In this document: positions 1 to 9,830 of the stretch, in pieces
How positions within the stretch are numbered: position 1 is the stretch's first letter
Layout of the letters: each line of letters begins with the position of its first letter
NCBI GenBank assembly: GCA_003388555.1
Contig: QQVD01000001.1
Coordinates: 110,380 to 174,379 of the forward strand
DNA: 64,000 bases
From: Acidobacteriota bacterium
GTDB taxonomy: Bacteria > Acidobacteriota > Thermoanaerobaculia > Multivoradales > Multivoraceae
Direction of reading: 5' to 3'
Program-made: the position numbers and the translations under genes
The notes under the pieces: model-generated
What the model was told of the DNA's origin: nothing
What the model saw: the letters and a program-made list of their open reading frames with translations, nothing else
The model's database searches: none

Positions 1-58
1 GGAGATCGAGCCGCCGTGCCCCGCCGAGTCCGAAGCGGCCGCGACGAAGGTCGCGCTC

Positions 59-1774
59 GTGTTCGCGATCGCGTTGGCGCTGCTGGCCTGCGCGCCGCTC
101 CTCGGCCTCTCCTCACAGTCCGCACCGGTCGGCACCAGCGCCTCCGCCGCCGCGGTCGACGTGCACTCCTACCACCTCGAGGTGGACTTCTCCGCCGGCC
201 TCGACAGCGTCGAGATCGTCGCGGTCGTCGACCTGCTGTGGCGACGGACTCTGCGCCAGCTGCGCCTCGACTTCGCATCGCCCCGTGAGGAGGGCGCCAA
301 GGACGCGCCGGCCGGGCTGAGCGTCACCTCGGTGGAGATCTCGGTCGACGGAGAATGGATCGCGACCCGTTTCGAGCACAGCAGCGACGTGCTGACGATC
401 GATCTCGGCGCCGAGCAGGCCGCCGGAGGCTCGGGACGGGTTCGTGTCGTCGCCGCCGGGGTGCCGCGCGACGGTCTGCTGCTCGGCCGCAACGACGCCG
501 GCGAGCCGGTGGCCTTCGCCGACAACTGGCCGAACCGCGCCCGCCACTGGATCCCCTCGGTCGATCACCCCTCCGACAAGGCACTGTTCACCTTCGACGT
601 AGAAGTGCCCGATGCCTATCGCTCGGTGGCGGTTGGCGAGCTGATCGAAGAGCGTCCCTTGCCCGCAGCTCGATGGCGCACCCGCTGGCGCACCCGCGCG
701 CCGCTGGCGACCAAGGTCGCGACGCTCGGCGTCGCCCGCTTCCAGGTGCGCCGCGAGCCATCCGGCGAGGTCCCGGTGGCGATCTCGAGCTGGGTCTACT
801 CCGGCGACGAAAGGGCGCTGTCGGCCCTGGCGGTGGCGCCTCGGGTGTTGGCGGAGATGGTCGAGATGCTCGGTCCCTTCCCCTACGCCAAGCTCGCCAA
901 CGTGCAGTCGACCACCCGCTACGGCGGCATGGAGAACGCCGGGGCGATCTTCTATCGCGAATCGGCGCTGCACGGTGACCCGGAACGCGTCGAGCGCCTG
1001 GTGGCGCACGAGATCGCCCACCAGTGGTTCGGCGACGCGGTGAGCGAGGCGGAGTGGAACGACGTCTGGCTCAGCGAGGGTTTCGCGACCTACCTGACGG
1101 CACTCTTCGTCGAGCGGACCCGCGGCGTGGAGGCGTTCCGCGAGGTCATGCGATCAGCGCGCGACCGCGTCGTGGCGGCCGCGCACGAGCACCCGTCGGC
1201 CACCGTGCGGCCGGCCGCGGTCGGCGAGGATCTCGCCGGCCTGCTCGGCGCCCACACCTACCAGAAGGGCGCCTGGATCCTGCACATGCTGCGCGAGCGG
1301 ATCGGCGACGTGGCCTTCTCGGAGGCCTTGCGTGGCTATCTCGAGGTGCATCGCCACGGCAACGCGACCACCGCCGACTTCTTCGCCGCGGTGCGTTGGG
1401 CGCGTGAGCGGACCGACCTGCTGACCGACGGCGGGCGAGGGATCGAGTCCGAGATGCGCAGCTGGCTCGAGACGCCGGGCCTGCCGCGGCTGGAGGGAGG
1501 TTGGCGGCCGACGCCGGGAGGCGTGCAGTTGGTGATCGAGCAGACCCAGGACGGCGCTCTGCGCCAGCTGCCGCTCGAGGTCGCCGTGATCGTGTCTCGA
1601 CCTGAGGTCGAGGATGCCCCCTTCGCCGCGGGCGAGGCCAACCGGCTGACGGTGCCGGCTCGTCGCCGCAGTGAGATCGTGATCGCCGCGCCCGCCGGCG
1701 AGGTCGTCGAGGTGCGGCTCGATCCCAGGGTCCGCCTGCTGTTCGAGCAGGGGTCCTGGCAACGGCTGCCCTGA
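59..1774 (+). CDS. Secreted M1-family (gluzincin) aminopeptidase
   Basis: Zinc metallopeptidase of family M1, which removes N-terminal residues from peptides. The exopeptidase motif GGMENAG lies at about residues 289-295, the zinc motif HEIAHQWFG at 317-325 and the third ligand Glu340 in WLSEGFA. The N terminus is a hydrophobic signal-like stretch (FAIALALLACAPLLGL), so the enzyme is probably exported or lipid-anchored. The GTG at 59 is the first usable start, but the same frame is open to the left edge of the window and a lysine just upstream would suit a signal peptide n-region, so the true start may lie outside. At 571 residues it is shorter than classical PepN (about 870), lacking most of the C-terminal helical domain. 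The next gene is convergent. Confidence 0.9.
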   Translation: MFAIALALLACAPLLGLSSQSAPVGTSASAAAVDVHSYHLEVDFSAGLDSVEIVAVVDLLWRRTLRQLRLDFASPREEGAKDAPAGLSVTSVEISVDGEWIATRFEHSSDVLTIDLGAEQAAGGSGRVRVVAAGVPRDGLLLGRNDAGEPVAFADNWPNRARHWIPSVDHPSDKALFTFDVEVPDAYRSVAVGELIEERPLPAARWRTRWRTRAPLATKVATLGVARFQVRREPSGEVPVAISSWVYSGDERALSALAVAPRVLAEMVEMLGPFPYAKLANVQSTTRYGGMENAGAIFYRESALHGDPERVERLVAHEIAHQWFGDAVSEAEWNDVWLSEGFATYLTALFVERTRGVEAFREVMRSARDRVVAAAHEHPSATVRPAAVGEDLAGLLGAHTYQKGAWILHMLRERIGDVAFSEALRGYLEVHRHGNATTADFFAAVRWARERTDLLTDGGRGIESEMRSWLETPGLPRLEGGWRPTPGGVQLVIEQTQDGALRQLPLEVAVIVSRPEVEDAPFAAGEANRLTVPARRRSEIVIAAPAGEVVEVRLDPRVRLLFEQGSWQRLP

Positions 1775-1797
1775 GGACCCGTGGGCGCCGGTCGACC

Positions 1798-3069
1798 TCA
1801 GAGGATTTCCGCTGTGTCGACGGCGATCTCCGACTCCTCGGCGATCACCCGATCGTAGAAGTCGATGACCTGGCGCACGTAGGTGCGCTTCTCGCGATAG
1901 CTGCCGGGGTAGAAGCTGCGCTTGAAGCCGTAGATCGCCAGGTTGCGCAGCTCACCGGCGGTGAGGTCGAAGGCCTCGACGGCCTTGGCGATCTCGTCGG
2001 TGACGGTGGTGCGCGAGACGAGGCGGTTGTCGGTGCACAGGGCCACCGACAGCCGATCGCGCATCATCCTCCCGAAGGGATGGTCGGTGACGCTGGACAG
2101 CTCGGGCATCGTCTGCATGTTCGAGGTGATGCAGACCTCGAGCGTGATGCGGCGGTCGGAGATGTACTGCGACAGCTGGTCGACGTAGCGGGTCGGGTCG
2201 TCGGCCTGTACCTGGTGGGTCGAGTAGATGTGGGTGCCGTGTCCGATGCGGTCGGCGTGCAGCAGGGTGATCGCCTGGAAGATGCTCTCCGGCCCGTAGG
2301 CCTCTCCGGCGTGCACCGTCTTCTTGAGGAAGTTCGAGTGTGCGAACTGGAACGCCTCGACGTGGTCGGAGGCAGGGTTGCCTGCCTCGGCGCCGGCGAG
2401 GTCGAAGCCGACCACCGGCACGCCGAGCCGGTCCCGGGCGTCGACCACCGAGCGCGCCAGCGACAGCGAGGCGACGCCGTGGACCTCCGACTTCGGCCAG
2501 GCGCGGAGCACACCGAGCAGGTCTCGGTAGTAGGGCGCGAAACCCTCGGTGAACATACGCATGGCGCAGGCGATGATCCCGTAGCGGAGCGGCGGCTCGC
2601 CGTGCATTCGGACCGACTCGCTCTGCTCGTGCTCGCGCCTCGCTCGCTCGAGACCCCGCTCCACGGCCTGCAGCACCTGGCCGACGTCGAAGCCGGGCCG
2701 CACGTGCAGCTGCGGCGCGAAGCGCACCTCGAGGTAGCGCACGCCTTCCGCGAGGCTGTCCTCGGCCAGCTCGTAGGCGATGCGCTCGAGCGCCTCGCCG
2801 TCGGTCATCACCGCGCAGGTGTAGCGGAAGCCGTGCAGGTACTCCGGGAGATCGCGGTAGCGCTCCTTGAAGACCAGCTCGAGCAGGCCGTCCTGCGTGC
2901 CCGAGGGCAGCTCGATGCCGCGCTCGCCGGCGAGCTCGATCAGGGTCCCCAGGCGCAGCGAGCCGTCGAGGTGCACGTGCAGGTCGGTCTTCGGCAGGCG
3001 CTGGATCAGCCGCCTGGTGATGCGGCGGTCGCTGCCGGGGGACTGGCTGTCGGCGGAGTCGGTCTTCAT
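1798..3069 (-). CDS. add: Adenosine deaminase family protein
   Basis: Metal-dependent hydrolase converting (deoxy)adenosine to inosine plus ammonia in purine salvage; cytoplasmic. The amidohydrolase fold shows as HVHLDGSL with His31 and His33, HAGE at 253-256 (catalytic Glu), DRIGHGTH around 273-280, a CITSN strand near 313, and the metal-binding Asp in CTDNRL at 345-350. The second Asp of the textbook TDD motif is Asn here; as I recall, this TDN variant occurs in some bacterial adenosine deaminases, so activity is still likely. It has 423 residues, a little longer than E. coli Add (333), with a polar N-terminal extension before LPKTDLHVH. It is convergent with the M1 peptidase and 100 bp from the end of the GH2 gene upstream on the same strand. 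No clear ribosome binding site precedes the ATG. Confidence 0.88.
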   Translation of the reverse strand: MKTDSADSQSPGSDRRITRRLIQRLPKTDLHVHLDGSLRLGTLIELAGERGIELPSGTQDGLLELVFKERYRDLPEYLHGFRYTCAVMTDGEALERIAYELAEDSLAEGVRYLEVRFAPQLHVRPGFDVGQVLQAVERGLERARREHEQSESVRMHGEPPLRYGIIACAMRMFTEGFAPYYRDLLGVLRAWPKSEVHGVASLSLARSVVDARDRLGVPVVGFDLAGAEAGNPASDHVEAFQFAHSNFLKKTVHAGEAYGPESIFQAITLLHADRIGHGTHIYSTHQVQADDPTRYVDQLSQYISDRRITLEVCITSNMQTMPELSSVTDHPFGRMMRDRLSVALCTDNRLVSRTTVTDEIAKAVEAFDLTAGELRNLAIYGFKRSFYPGSYREKRTYVRQVIDFYDRVIAEESEIAVDTAEIL

Positions 3070-3170
3070 GGCGTCGGCGTCTCGGACGGCCTCCGGAGGT
3101 GTTCCGCAGGCGGTCCCCGATTATCTCGCGACCGCGTCCGGATCTCCACCGTCGAGGCGCCGAGGGTCGC

Positions 3171-6100
3171 TCAGCGGCCGTCCGGCGGGCCGCCGCTTCG
3201 ACCCGCCTCCCCACCCGTCGCGTCGTCGGGAGTCCGGTGCGGCTCGAAGTGCAGCCAGGCGCTGAGGTGCACCGTCGTCGCGGAGGCGGGCGGTGCGAGC
3301 TCGTTCGCCGAGTGGAACTTGGTGCCGATCTCCGGAGCGCGGCGGTGGATCGTCAGGCCGCCAGGGAGGTCGGCGCGCGCCTGGCGGGCGTCGTCGGGGA
3401 AACGCGGCGCGCCGAGACCGATCAGCTCCTCGCCTCCCGGCATCACCAGGAGCTCGCCCTGCGGCAGCGCCAGTCGCATCCAGGTGGCCTCGTAGAGGCC
3501 TGCCGCGCTGTCGCGCGGATCCCAGCTCTCTGCGCACAGTGTGGACTGGCGCGCCCAGACGCCGAGCGCCCCGGTGCGGCGGTTGCCCCACACGCGGTGC
3601 GGCCCCCGCCCGAGCCATCGCGGCGAGGCGTCGCAGAGGGCATCGAGCTCGAAGAGCAGGCCGTCGGGGGGTGGTGTTGCCGCCGCCGAGGTGAGGGGGG
3701 TGAAGGCGTGCACCCGGATCCAGCCGTCGGGCCGCACCCACCAGGAGCGCACCAGGCCGCGGGTGTCCCGGAAGCGCACGGTGACGCCGCGGTCGGGGGA
3801 GGGCTCGCTGGCGGATCCGAGCCGTCCCGTCCGGGGCTGGGCTGGCGCCGCAGCGCTTGGGGCGGCCGTGTCGTTGCGGTCGCGGCCGACGCCGATCGGG
3901 ATCGCGCCGCGCAGACCGCTGTCGCGGCCGCCCCGCCGCAGACCGAGCAGGGATCCGTGCGAGTCGAGCTCCAACGCGAGGTCGCCGACGCGTACCGTGA
4001 CGCCACCCTGCTCGTCGGTCTCGACCGACGGTGCGTCGCCCGCTGCGGCGCGCGGGGGCATTGCGGCACGCCGTGGCCGCAGGCCGAGCACCGTCTCGCT
4101 CACCACTCCTTCGCCCGGCCGGTCGCGGCGCGCGACGGCGACCCGCAGCGCGTCGATGGCGGCGTCGAGATCGCCGGGAGCCGTGAGCCGCAGCGTGGCG
4201 TGCTCTCCCGGCAGAGCCTGGGGCGCCGCCACGCGCTCGGCGGCGAGCACCTCGATGCGGGGATCCGGTGAGAGCGGCGCCGGCAGGCGCAGCCACTCGA
4301 GCGCCAGCTCGCTGCGTTGGAGGTCGATCTGCTCGAAGCGGTTGTGCAGCCGCAGCAACAGAGTCTGGGGCCGATCGGCCCGCGGTGACGAGACGGCGCC
4401 GGCCACCACCACCGGGGAGAGCAGCTCGCGCACGCCCGCAGCGCTGGCCTCCGGTCGTCGCCAGGCGTCGAGGATGCCGTCGGCGGCGTGGTTGCCGAAG
4501 GTGTCGACTTCCGGCAACCCGCCGGCGTCGCGCGCCGGATCGCGGTCGGTGCGCACGACGCCCTCGTCGAACAGCGACCAGAGGAAGAGGCCGGCGAAGC
4601 GCTCGCTGGTCTCGAGGCGGCGCAGGAAGCGATCCAGCCCAGCGGCGCCGCCGCCGTCGTAGAGCGCATGCAGCATCTCGGTCGGCATCACCAGGGGCAG
4701 CTCGCCGAAGCGCGCCCGCGCCAGGCGGTGCTCGAGCCGAGTGTCGTCGAGCAGGCGCTCGAGCTCGCGCCAGCTCGGGTAGTGCTGCGTGGCGAAGCCG
4801 CCGAAGGTCGACCACGGGTGCAGCACCGGACGGCGCTGGATGTCGAGCTCGGCGAAGACGCCGTCGACCGAGCGATTCCAGCCGCCCTCGTTGCCGTTGG
4901 CCCAGAGCACGATCGAAGGGTGGTGCTGGTCGCGGCGCAGCATCTCGCGCGCGATGCGCCTGCCGTTGCCGCGCCCGTACGGGTCGTGCCAGCCGGGCAG
5001 CTCGGCGAGCACGTAGAGCCCGAGCTCGTCGCAGGCGTCGAGAAACGCCGGATCCGGAGGTGAGTGCGCGGTGCGCACGGCGTTGAAGTTCAGCTCCCGC
5101 AGCAGCCTCACGTCCTCGACGTTGCGCCCTGGGTCGATGGCGCGTCCGCTCTCGGGCCAGAAGGAGTGGCGGTTGACGCCCTTCAGCACCGTACGCCGGC
5201 CGTTGACGAAGAGACCGTCGGAACGCACCTCGACGGTGCGGAAGCCGATCGTGCGCTGGGTCAGGTGCAGCACGCGGTTGGTGATCCCCGGCGGTGAAGC
5301 GTCCGGGTCCATGCGGCGCCTGAGCGCGACCTCCAGGTCGTAGAGGTGAGGCTCCTCGGCACTCCATGGTCGGGCGCCGCCGATCCGGCCGCGCAGTGCG
5401 ACGCGCTCGCCCGGACCGCAGGACCCGAAGAGCGAGCCGATCGGCCACGGCGCGAAGCGCGATCCGGCGCCCGGCCTGGTGAGCACGTCGGCGTGCACCT
5501 GACGCGGGCCTTGGGCCGTGCACTCGACGTCGACGCGCAGCGTTCCGTCGCCGCGGGCGTCGACGGCCAAGATGCGCACGTTCTCGGCCGGCGCCGCCTC
5601 CAGCCAGACCGGGCGGTAGATGCCGCCGAAGATCCAGTAGTCGGCCTCGCGCTCGGCGGCCTGCACATCGTCCGCCGACGAGCGTGCGTCGACCACAACC
5701 TCGAGCTGCTGCGTCGCGCCCGGACGGACCAGCCGCGTGACGTCGTAGCGGAACTCGGTGAAGCCGCCGCGGTGGGTCGGTCCAGCCGACTCGCCGTCGA
5801 TGCGGACCGTGGTGTCGGTCATCACGCCGCCGAACACCAGCTCGACGCGCCGTCCGGCCCACTCGCCGGGCACCCTGAAGCGGGTGCGGTAGGTGCCGCT
5901 CTCGGCTTCCTCCTCCTGGTGGCCGTAGAAGTAGCTGCCGTAGCCGTGCTGCTGCCAGTGCGACGGCACCGGCAGCTCGCCCGCCTCGCCGGCGCGTCGT
6001 CCGGCGTCGATCTCGAACTGCCAGGGCACCGCGTCGGCCGGGCCCGTTCCACTGAGCAGCAGCGTCTCGGTGCGTGCCGCACGGCGCCAGGCGGGCTCGA

Positions 6101-6281
6101 CGGGGTTCGCGGTCTCCTCGTTCACCAGCTGCGCTCCGGCGGGTGAGGTGGCGCCGGCCTCCAGCAGCAGCGCCAGGGTCCCCAGCAGCACCGCGGTGAG
6201 GGGCGACGGGCCACACGCCGGCCGGGTCGCGCGGACGGGTCTGGGTCGTCCAGCGCAGCAGTGGGTCGGAACGCTCGTCAC
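3171..6281 (-). CDS. Secreted glycoside hydrolase family 2 (LacZ-like beta-galactosidase)
   Basis: Retaining exo-glycosidase of GH2, 1036 residues, close to E. coli LacZ (1023). Order: signal peptide (hydrophobic TAVLLGTLALLLEAG ending near AGAQ), jelly-roll sugar-binding domain (GSYFYG, FRVPGEW), Ig-like domain, TIM barrel with NRHSFWPE and RTAHSPPDPAFLDACDELG, then DUF4981 and the small-chain beta-sandwich (FHSANEL near the end). The proton donor is Glu465 in WANGNEGGWN and the nucleophile is probably Glu535 in VMPTEML, matching LacZ 461 and 537. The frame stays open to 6728, but that would overlap the divergent desaturase gene. I chose GTG at 6281 because GAGG lies just upstream and the signal peptide follows. 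Substrate is inferred; beta-glucuronidase-like or mixed specificity is possible. Confidence 0.9.
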   Translation of the reverse strand: MTSVPTHCCAGRPRPVRATRPACGPSPLTAVLLGTLALLLEAGATSPAGAQLVNEETANPVEPAWRRAARTETLLLSGTGPADAVPWQFEIDAGRRAGEAGELPVPSHWQQHGYGSYFYGHQEEEAESGTYRTRFRVPGEWAGRRVELVFGGVMTDTTVRIDGESAGPTHRGGFTEFRYDVTRLVRPGATQQLEVVVDARSSADDVQAAEREADYWIFGGIYRPVWLEAAPAENVRILAVDARGDGTLRVDVECTAQGPRQVHADVLTRPGAGSRFAPWPIGSLFGSCGPGERVALRGRIGGARPWSAEEPHLYDLEVALRRRMDPDASPPGITNRVLHLTQRTIGFRTVEVRSDGLFVNGRRTVLKGVNRHSFWPESGRAIDPGRNVEDVRLLRELNFNAVRTAHSPPDPAFLDACDELGLYVLAELPGWHDPYGRGNGRRIAREMLRRDQHHPSIVLWANGNEGGWNRSVDGVFAELDIQRRPVLHPWSTFGGFATQHYPSWRELERLLDDTRLEHRLARARFGELPLVMPTEMLHALYDGGGAAGLDRFLRRLETSERFAGLFLWSLFDEGVVRTDRDPARDAGGLPEVDTFGNHAADGILDAWRRPEASAAGVRELLSPVVVAGAVSSPRADRPQTLLLRLHNRFEQIDLQRSELALEWLRLPAPLSPDPRIEVLAAERVAAPQALPGEHATLRLTAPGDLDAAIDALRVAVARRDRPGEGVVSETVLGLRPRRAAMPPRAAAGDAPSVETDEQGGVTVRVGDLALELDSHGSLLGLRRGGRDSGLRGAIPIGVGRDRNDTAAPSAAAPAQPRTGRLGSASEPSPDRGVTVRFRDTRGLVRSWWVRPDGWIRVHAFTPLTSAAATPPPDGLLFELDALCDASPRWLGRGPHRVWGNRRTGALGVWARQSTLCAESWDPRDSAAGLYEATWMRLALPQGELLVMPGGEELIGLGAPRFPDDARQARADLPGGLTIHRRAPEIGTKFHSANELAPPASATTVHLSAWLHFEPHRTPDDATGGEAGRSGGPPDGR

Positions 6282-6493
6282 GGGGTACCTCGGCCGACGT
6301 CGCCGCACGGTCGAGCGCAGCGCCGGGATCCATCCACCGACACCGCTCGGCGAGTCGGTGAAGGCAGCGTGCGCATCCGAAGTGCAGGGGGTGGCGAAAC
6401 CGACCCAAGAACGACGGCCGCGCGGCCGTCGCCGATCAGAACACAACCGGACACCGGCCGCAGGAGGCGAGCTGGTGACGGCGAGGAAGACCG

Positions 6494-8155
6494 ATGCAGC
6501 AGCGGACCCCCGAGGTGGTGATCGTCGGAGCGGGGCCCGGAGGCCTGGCCGCGAGCATGCTGCTGGCCTCGGCCGGAGCACGGGTGACGTTGCTCGAGCG
6601 CCGGCAGAGGGTCGGTGGCCGCACCTCGACGGTCGAGGCCCCCGGCGGCTTCCGCTTCGACCTCGGCCCGACCTTCTTCCTCTATCCCCAGATCCTGCGC
6701 GAGATCTTCGCCGCCTGCGGACGCTCACTCGACGACGAGGTCGAGTTGCTGCGCCTCGACCCCCACTACCGGCTCGCCTTCGAGGGCCGTGCGGATCTGC
6801 GCCTGGGATCCTCAGTGGAGCAGGTGCGGCGCGAGATCGCCAGGCTGTGCCCGGCCGACGCCGACGGTTTCGAGAGTTTCCTGAACGACAACCGCGCCAA
6901 GTTCGAGGCTTTCAAGCCGATCCTGCAGCGGCCCTTCAACGGGCTGCGCGACGTGCTGGATCTGCCGCTGTTGCAGCTGCTGCCGCTGATCCGTCCGTTG
7001 CGCAGCGTCGAGCGCGATCTGCGCCGACACTTCAGCGACCCGCGGGTGCGCCTGGCGTTCTCGTTCCAGAGCAAGTACCTCGGCATGTCGCCCTTCCAGT
7101 GCCCCAGCCTGTTCACCATCCTCTCCTTCCTCGAGTACGAGTACGGCGTCTACCACCCGGTCGGCGGCTGCGGCGCCGTGAGCGAGGCGATGGCGGGAGT
7201 CGCCCGTGACCTCGGCGTCGACGTGCGGCTCGACGAGGAGGTGCGAGGGATCGAGTTCGAGGGCCGGCGCGCCGTCGCTGTGGCGACGCGCCGCGGCCGC
7301 ATCCCCTGCGACGCGCTGATCGTCAACGCCGACTTCGCCGCTGCGATGAAGCGGCTGGTGCCCGATGGCCTGCGCCGGCGCTGGAACGATCGCCAGCTCG
7401 ACCGCAAGAGCTACTCCTGCTCGACCTACATGCTCTACCTCGGCCTCGACGGTGAGCAGGGCCCGCCGGACCATCACACGATCTTCCTGGCCGAGGACTA
7501 CGAGGGCAACCTGGCCGACATCGAGCAGCACCACCGGCTCAGCGAGACTCCTTCGTTCTACGTCCAGAACGCCACCCGCACCGATCGCACCATGGCGGCG
7601 AAGGGCCGCACCTCCCTCTACGTGCTGGCTCCGGTCTCGCACCAGCACCCGAACATCGACTGGCGTCGGGAAGCGCCCTCCTTCCGGGCTCGTCTGCTGC
7701 GTCAGCTCGAGGCGGTCGGTGTCGAGGACGTCGAGCGCCGCATCCGCTTCGAGAAGCAGATCACCCCGGCCGACTGGGAGGCCGACCACCGCATCCACCT
7801 CGGCGCCACGTTCAATCTGTCCCACAGCCTCAGGCAGTCGCTGCACCTGCGGCCGCGCAACCGCTTCGAGGACCTCGACGGCGTCTACCTGGTGGGCGGC
7901 GGTACCCACCCGGGCTCCGGCCTGCCGGTGATCTACGAGTCGGCGCGCATCGCTTCCCGTCTCGCCGCCGAGGATCTCGGTCTCGAGGCGACATGGAAGC
8001 CTGCGGCAGCCAGGCTCGACGACGAGCGCCTGGTGCGGACGGTGCGTTCGTTCGCTGCCGACGGCGCGATGCGTTTCCCCTCCGCCGCCGGTCGCAGGGT
8101 GGCTTCGGCGCCGGAGTCGGTAGGCGGCGATCTGCGCGAAGAGGAAGTGGCGTGA
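6494..8155 (+). CDS. Phytoene desaturase family oxidoreductase (CrtI/CrtN/CrtP type), copy 1
   Basis: FAD-dependent carotenoid desaturase or oxidase acting on a membrane-borne polyene. The dinucleotide-binding motif GAGPGG is at residues 12-17, followed by GGRTSTVE and FDLGPTFF, as in CrtI. The C-terminal FAD motif reads YLVGGGTHPGSGLPV. Its 553 residues fit the family, with a charged tail of about 60 residues after the last conserved helix. The ATG at 6494 follows GAGG at a good distance. It is the first gene of a same-strand run with a second desaturase, an acyltransferase and a GT2 enzyme, and is divergent from the GH2 gene. Whether it introduces double bonds (CrtN-like) or oxidises a terminal methyl (CrtP-like) cannot be decided from motifs alone. 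Confidence 0.9.
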   Translation: MQQRTPEVVIVGAGPGGLAASMLLASAGARVTLLERRQRVGGRTSTVEAPGGFRFDLGPTFFLYPQILREIFAACGRSLDDEVELLRLDPHYRLAFEGRADLRLGSSVEQVRREIARLCPADADGFESFLNDNRAKFEAFKPILQRPFNGLRDVLDLPLLQLLPLIRPLRSVERDLRRHFSDPRVRLAFSFQSKYLGMSPFQCPSLFTILSFLEYEYGVYHPVGGCGAVSEAMAGVARDLGVDVRLDEEVRGIEFEGRRAVAVATRRGRIPCDALIVNADFAAAMKRLVPDGLRRRWNDRQLDRKSYSCSTYMLYLGLDGEQGPPDHHTIFLAEDYEGNLADIEQHHRLSETPSFYVQNATRTDRTMAAKGRTSLYVLAPVSHQHPNIDWRREAPSFRARLLRQLEAVGVEDVERRIRFEKQITPADWEADHRIHLGATFNLSHSLRQSLHLRPRNRFEDLDGVYLVGGGTHPGSGLPVIYESARIASRLAAEDLGLEATWKPAAARLDDERLVRTVRSFAADGAMRFPSAAGRRVASAPESVGGDLREEEVA

Positions 8156-8211
8156 TGCGGCGGAGAGGCAACGAAGCCCAAGGCGGGCCTGTGCCCGGAA
8201 GGAGACCGGCG

Positions 8212-9795
8212 ATGAGTCAACAGAGCGATCGCATCGGAGTCGTCGGCAGCGGTCTCGGGGGTCTGGCCGCGGCCTGCACCCTTGCGGCACGTGGCCACTC
8301 GGTGGTGCTCTTCGAGAAGAACCCCTGGCTCGGCGGCAAGGCCGCGCAGCTCGAGAGCGACGGCTTCCGCTTCGACATGGGGCCCACCATCCTGACCGTG
8401 CCGAGAGTGCTGCGGCGCGTCTTCGAGGAGGCGGGTCGGCGGCTCGAGGACGAGCTCGACCTGGTCCGGCTCGATCCCCAGTGGCGCTGTTTCTACGAGG
8501 ACGGCTCGGTGCTCGACCTGGTCGAGGACACCGACGAGATGGCGGCGTCGCTGCGTCAGTACTCGAGTGCCGAGGTCGCCGACGGCTACCGCGACTTCAT
8601 CGCGCTGTCGCAGCGCCTGCACGACATCTCCGAGCGCTTCTTCTTCTGGAAGAGTGTGCAGGGGATCGGCGACACCCTCGATCTGCGCGGCAGCTTCTCG
8701 CTGTCGACGCTGCGCGACGTGCTCGCGCTGCGCATGGGGTCGACGGTCGCCGGCGCGATCCGCAGGCGGGTCTCGGACGAGCGCGTGGCGCAGATGCTCG
8801 ACCACTTCACCCAGTACGTCGGCTCTTCTCCTTACGGGTCGCCGGCGGTGCTCTGCAGCATCGCGCACATGCAGACCGAGGGCGGCGTCTGGTACCCGAG
8901 GGGTGGTACTCGCGCGGTGCCCGAGGCGCTGGCGCGGCTCGCCGGCGAGCTCGGGGTCGAGGTGCGTACCAACGTCTCGGTCGACAGGCTGCGCATCGAG
9001 GACGGACAGGTCGTCGGCGTCGACTGCACACAGGGCGGAGCGCGGTCGCGACACGAGTTCGTGCCGCTCGCCGCCGTGGTGTCGAACATGGACGCGGTGC
9101 GCACCTACCGCGAGCTCGCCGGCGCGCCGAGTCGCAGCGACGCCACCGTCGGCCGCGAGCCGGCCTGCTCCGGCGTGGTGCTCTACCTCGGTCTCGACCG
9201 CCGCTACGACCACCTGCTGCACCACAACTTCGTCTTCTCCCGCAGCCCCGAGCGTGAGTTCGAGCAGATCTACGAGCTCGGCCAGCCGGCCGACGATCCC
9301 ACCTGTTACGTGGCGGCGCCGTCGTGCAGCGAGCCCGAGGTGGCGCCGGCCGGAGGCGAGGCCCTCTACGTGCTGGTGCACACGCCCTACCTGAGACCGG
9401 GACACGACTGGAACGTCATGCTGCCTGCCTACCGCCGCACGATCCTCGACAAGCTGGCGCGGGTGGGAGGGATGCCGGATCTCGAAGAGCGGATCGTCTT
9501 CGAGCAGGCACTGACGCCCGAGGACATCCACCGTCGCTACCGCGTTCTCGACGGTGCCATCTACGGCCTCGCCAGCCACGGTCGGTTTCGCGGTGCGTTC
9601 AAGCCGGGCAACCGCTCGCGCTCGCTGCGCGGCCTCTACCTGGCCGGTGGCGCGGCCCATCCCGGTCCCGGCATGCCGATGGTGATGATGTCGGGCTGGA
9701 TCGCCGCCGACAGCCTCGACCAGGACCTCTCCGGGGCGCTCGGCCGGGACCGGTCGCCACTGGCGGCGGCCTCCAGCGCCGCGCTCGTCGGTTGA
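8212..9795 (+). CDS. Phytoene desaturase family oxidoreductase (CrtI/CrtN/CrtP type), copy 2
   Basis: Second FAD-dependent desaturase homologue, 527 residues: GSGLGG at 12-17, GGKAAQLE, FDMGPTILTVP, and the C-terminal YLAGGAAHPGPGMPM. It is clearly diverged from copy 1 rather than a recent duplicate. The frame is open upstream to 7993, but I place the start at ATG 8212 because AGGAG precedes it by about seven bases and the upstream residues are arginine-rich read-through of the other frame. It lies 56 bp after copy 1 and 35 bp before the acyltransferase. By analogy with CrtN/CrtP of Staphylococcus, one copy may desaturate the hydrocarbon and the other oxidise its end to an aldehyde or acid; this is inference. 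Confidence 0.9.
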   Translation: MSQQSDRIGVVGSGLGGLAAACTLAARGHSVVLFEKNPWLGGKAAQLESDGFRFDMGPTILTVPRVLRRVFEEAGRRLEDELDLVRLDPQWRCFYEDGSVLDLVEDTDEMAASLRQYSSAEVADGYRDFIALSQRLHDISERFFFWKSVQGIGDTLDLRGSFSLSTLRDVLALRMGSTVAGAIRRRVSDERVAQMLDHFTQYVGSSPYGSPAVLCSIAHMQTEGGVWYPRGGTRAVPEALARLAGELGVEVRTNVSVDRLRIEDGQVVGVDCTQGGARSRHEFVPLAAVVSNMDAVRTYRELAGAPSRSDATVGREPACSGVVLYLGLDRRYDHLLHHNFVFSRSPEREFEQIYELGQPADDPTCYVAAPSCSEPEVAPAGGEALYVLVHTPYLRPGHDWNVMLPAYRRTILDKLARVGGMPDLEERIVFEQALTPEDIHRRYRVLDGAIYGLASHGRFRGAFKPGNRSRSLRGLYLAGGAAHPGPGMPMVMMSGWIAADSLDQDLSGALGRDRSPLAAASSAALVG

Positions 9796-9830
9796 TCGCC
9801 GGGTCGTCGAACGCCAGGAGGCAAGAGGAC

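Noticed and set aside
1798..3069. Asp-to-Asn change in the TDD motif of the adenosine deaminase as a sign of inactivity
   Set aside because: The metal-binding Asp is retained and, to my recollection, the TDN form is found in other bacterial adenosine deaminases.
3121..6408. A 1095-residue open frame overlapping the GH2 gene on the same strand
   Set aside because: It is arginine-rich without any domain and is a frame-shifted shadow; the GH2 frame has a signal peptide, motifs and a ribosome binding site.
6494..9795. Two adjacent desaturase genes as one frame-shifted gene or a recent duplication
   Set aside because: Each has its own complete N-terminal FAD motif, C-terminal motif and ribosome binding site, and the sequences are well diverged.
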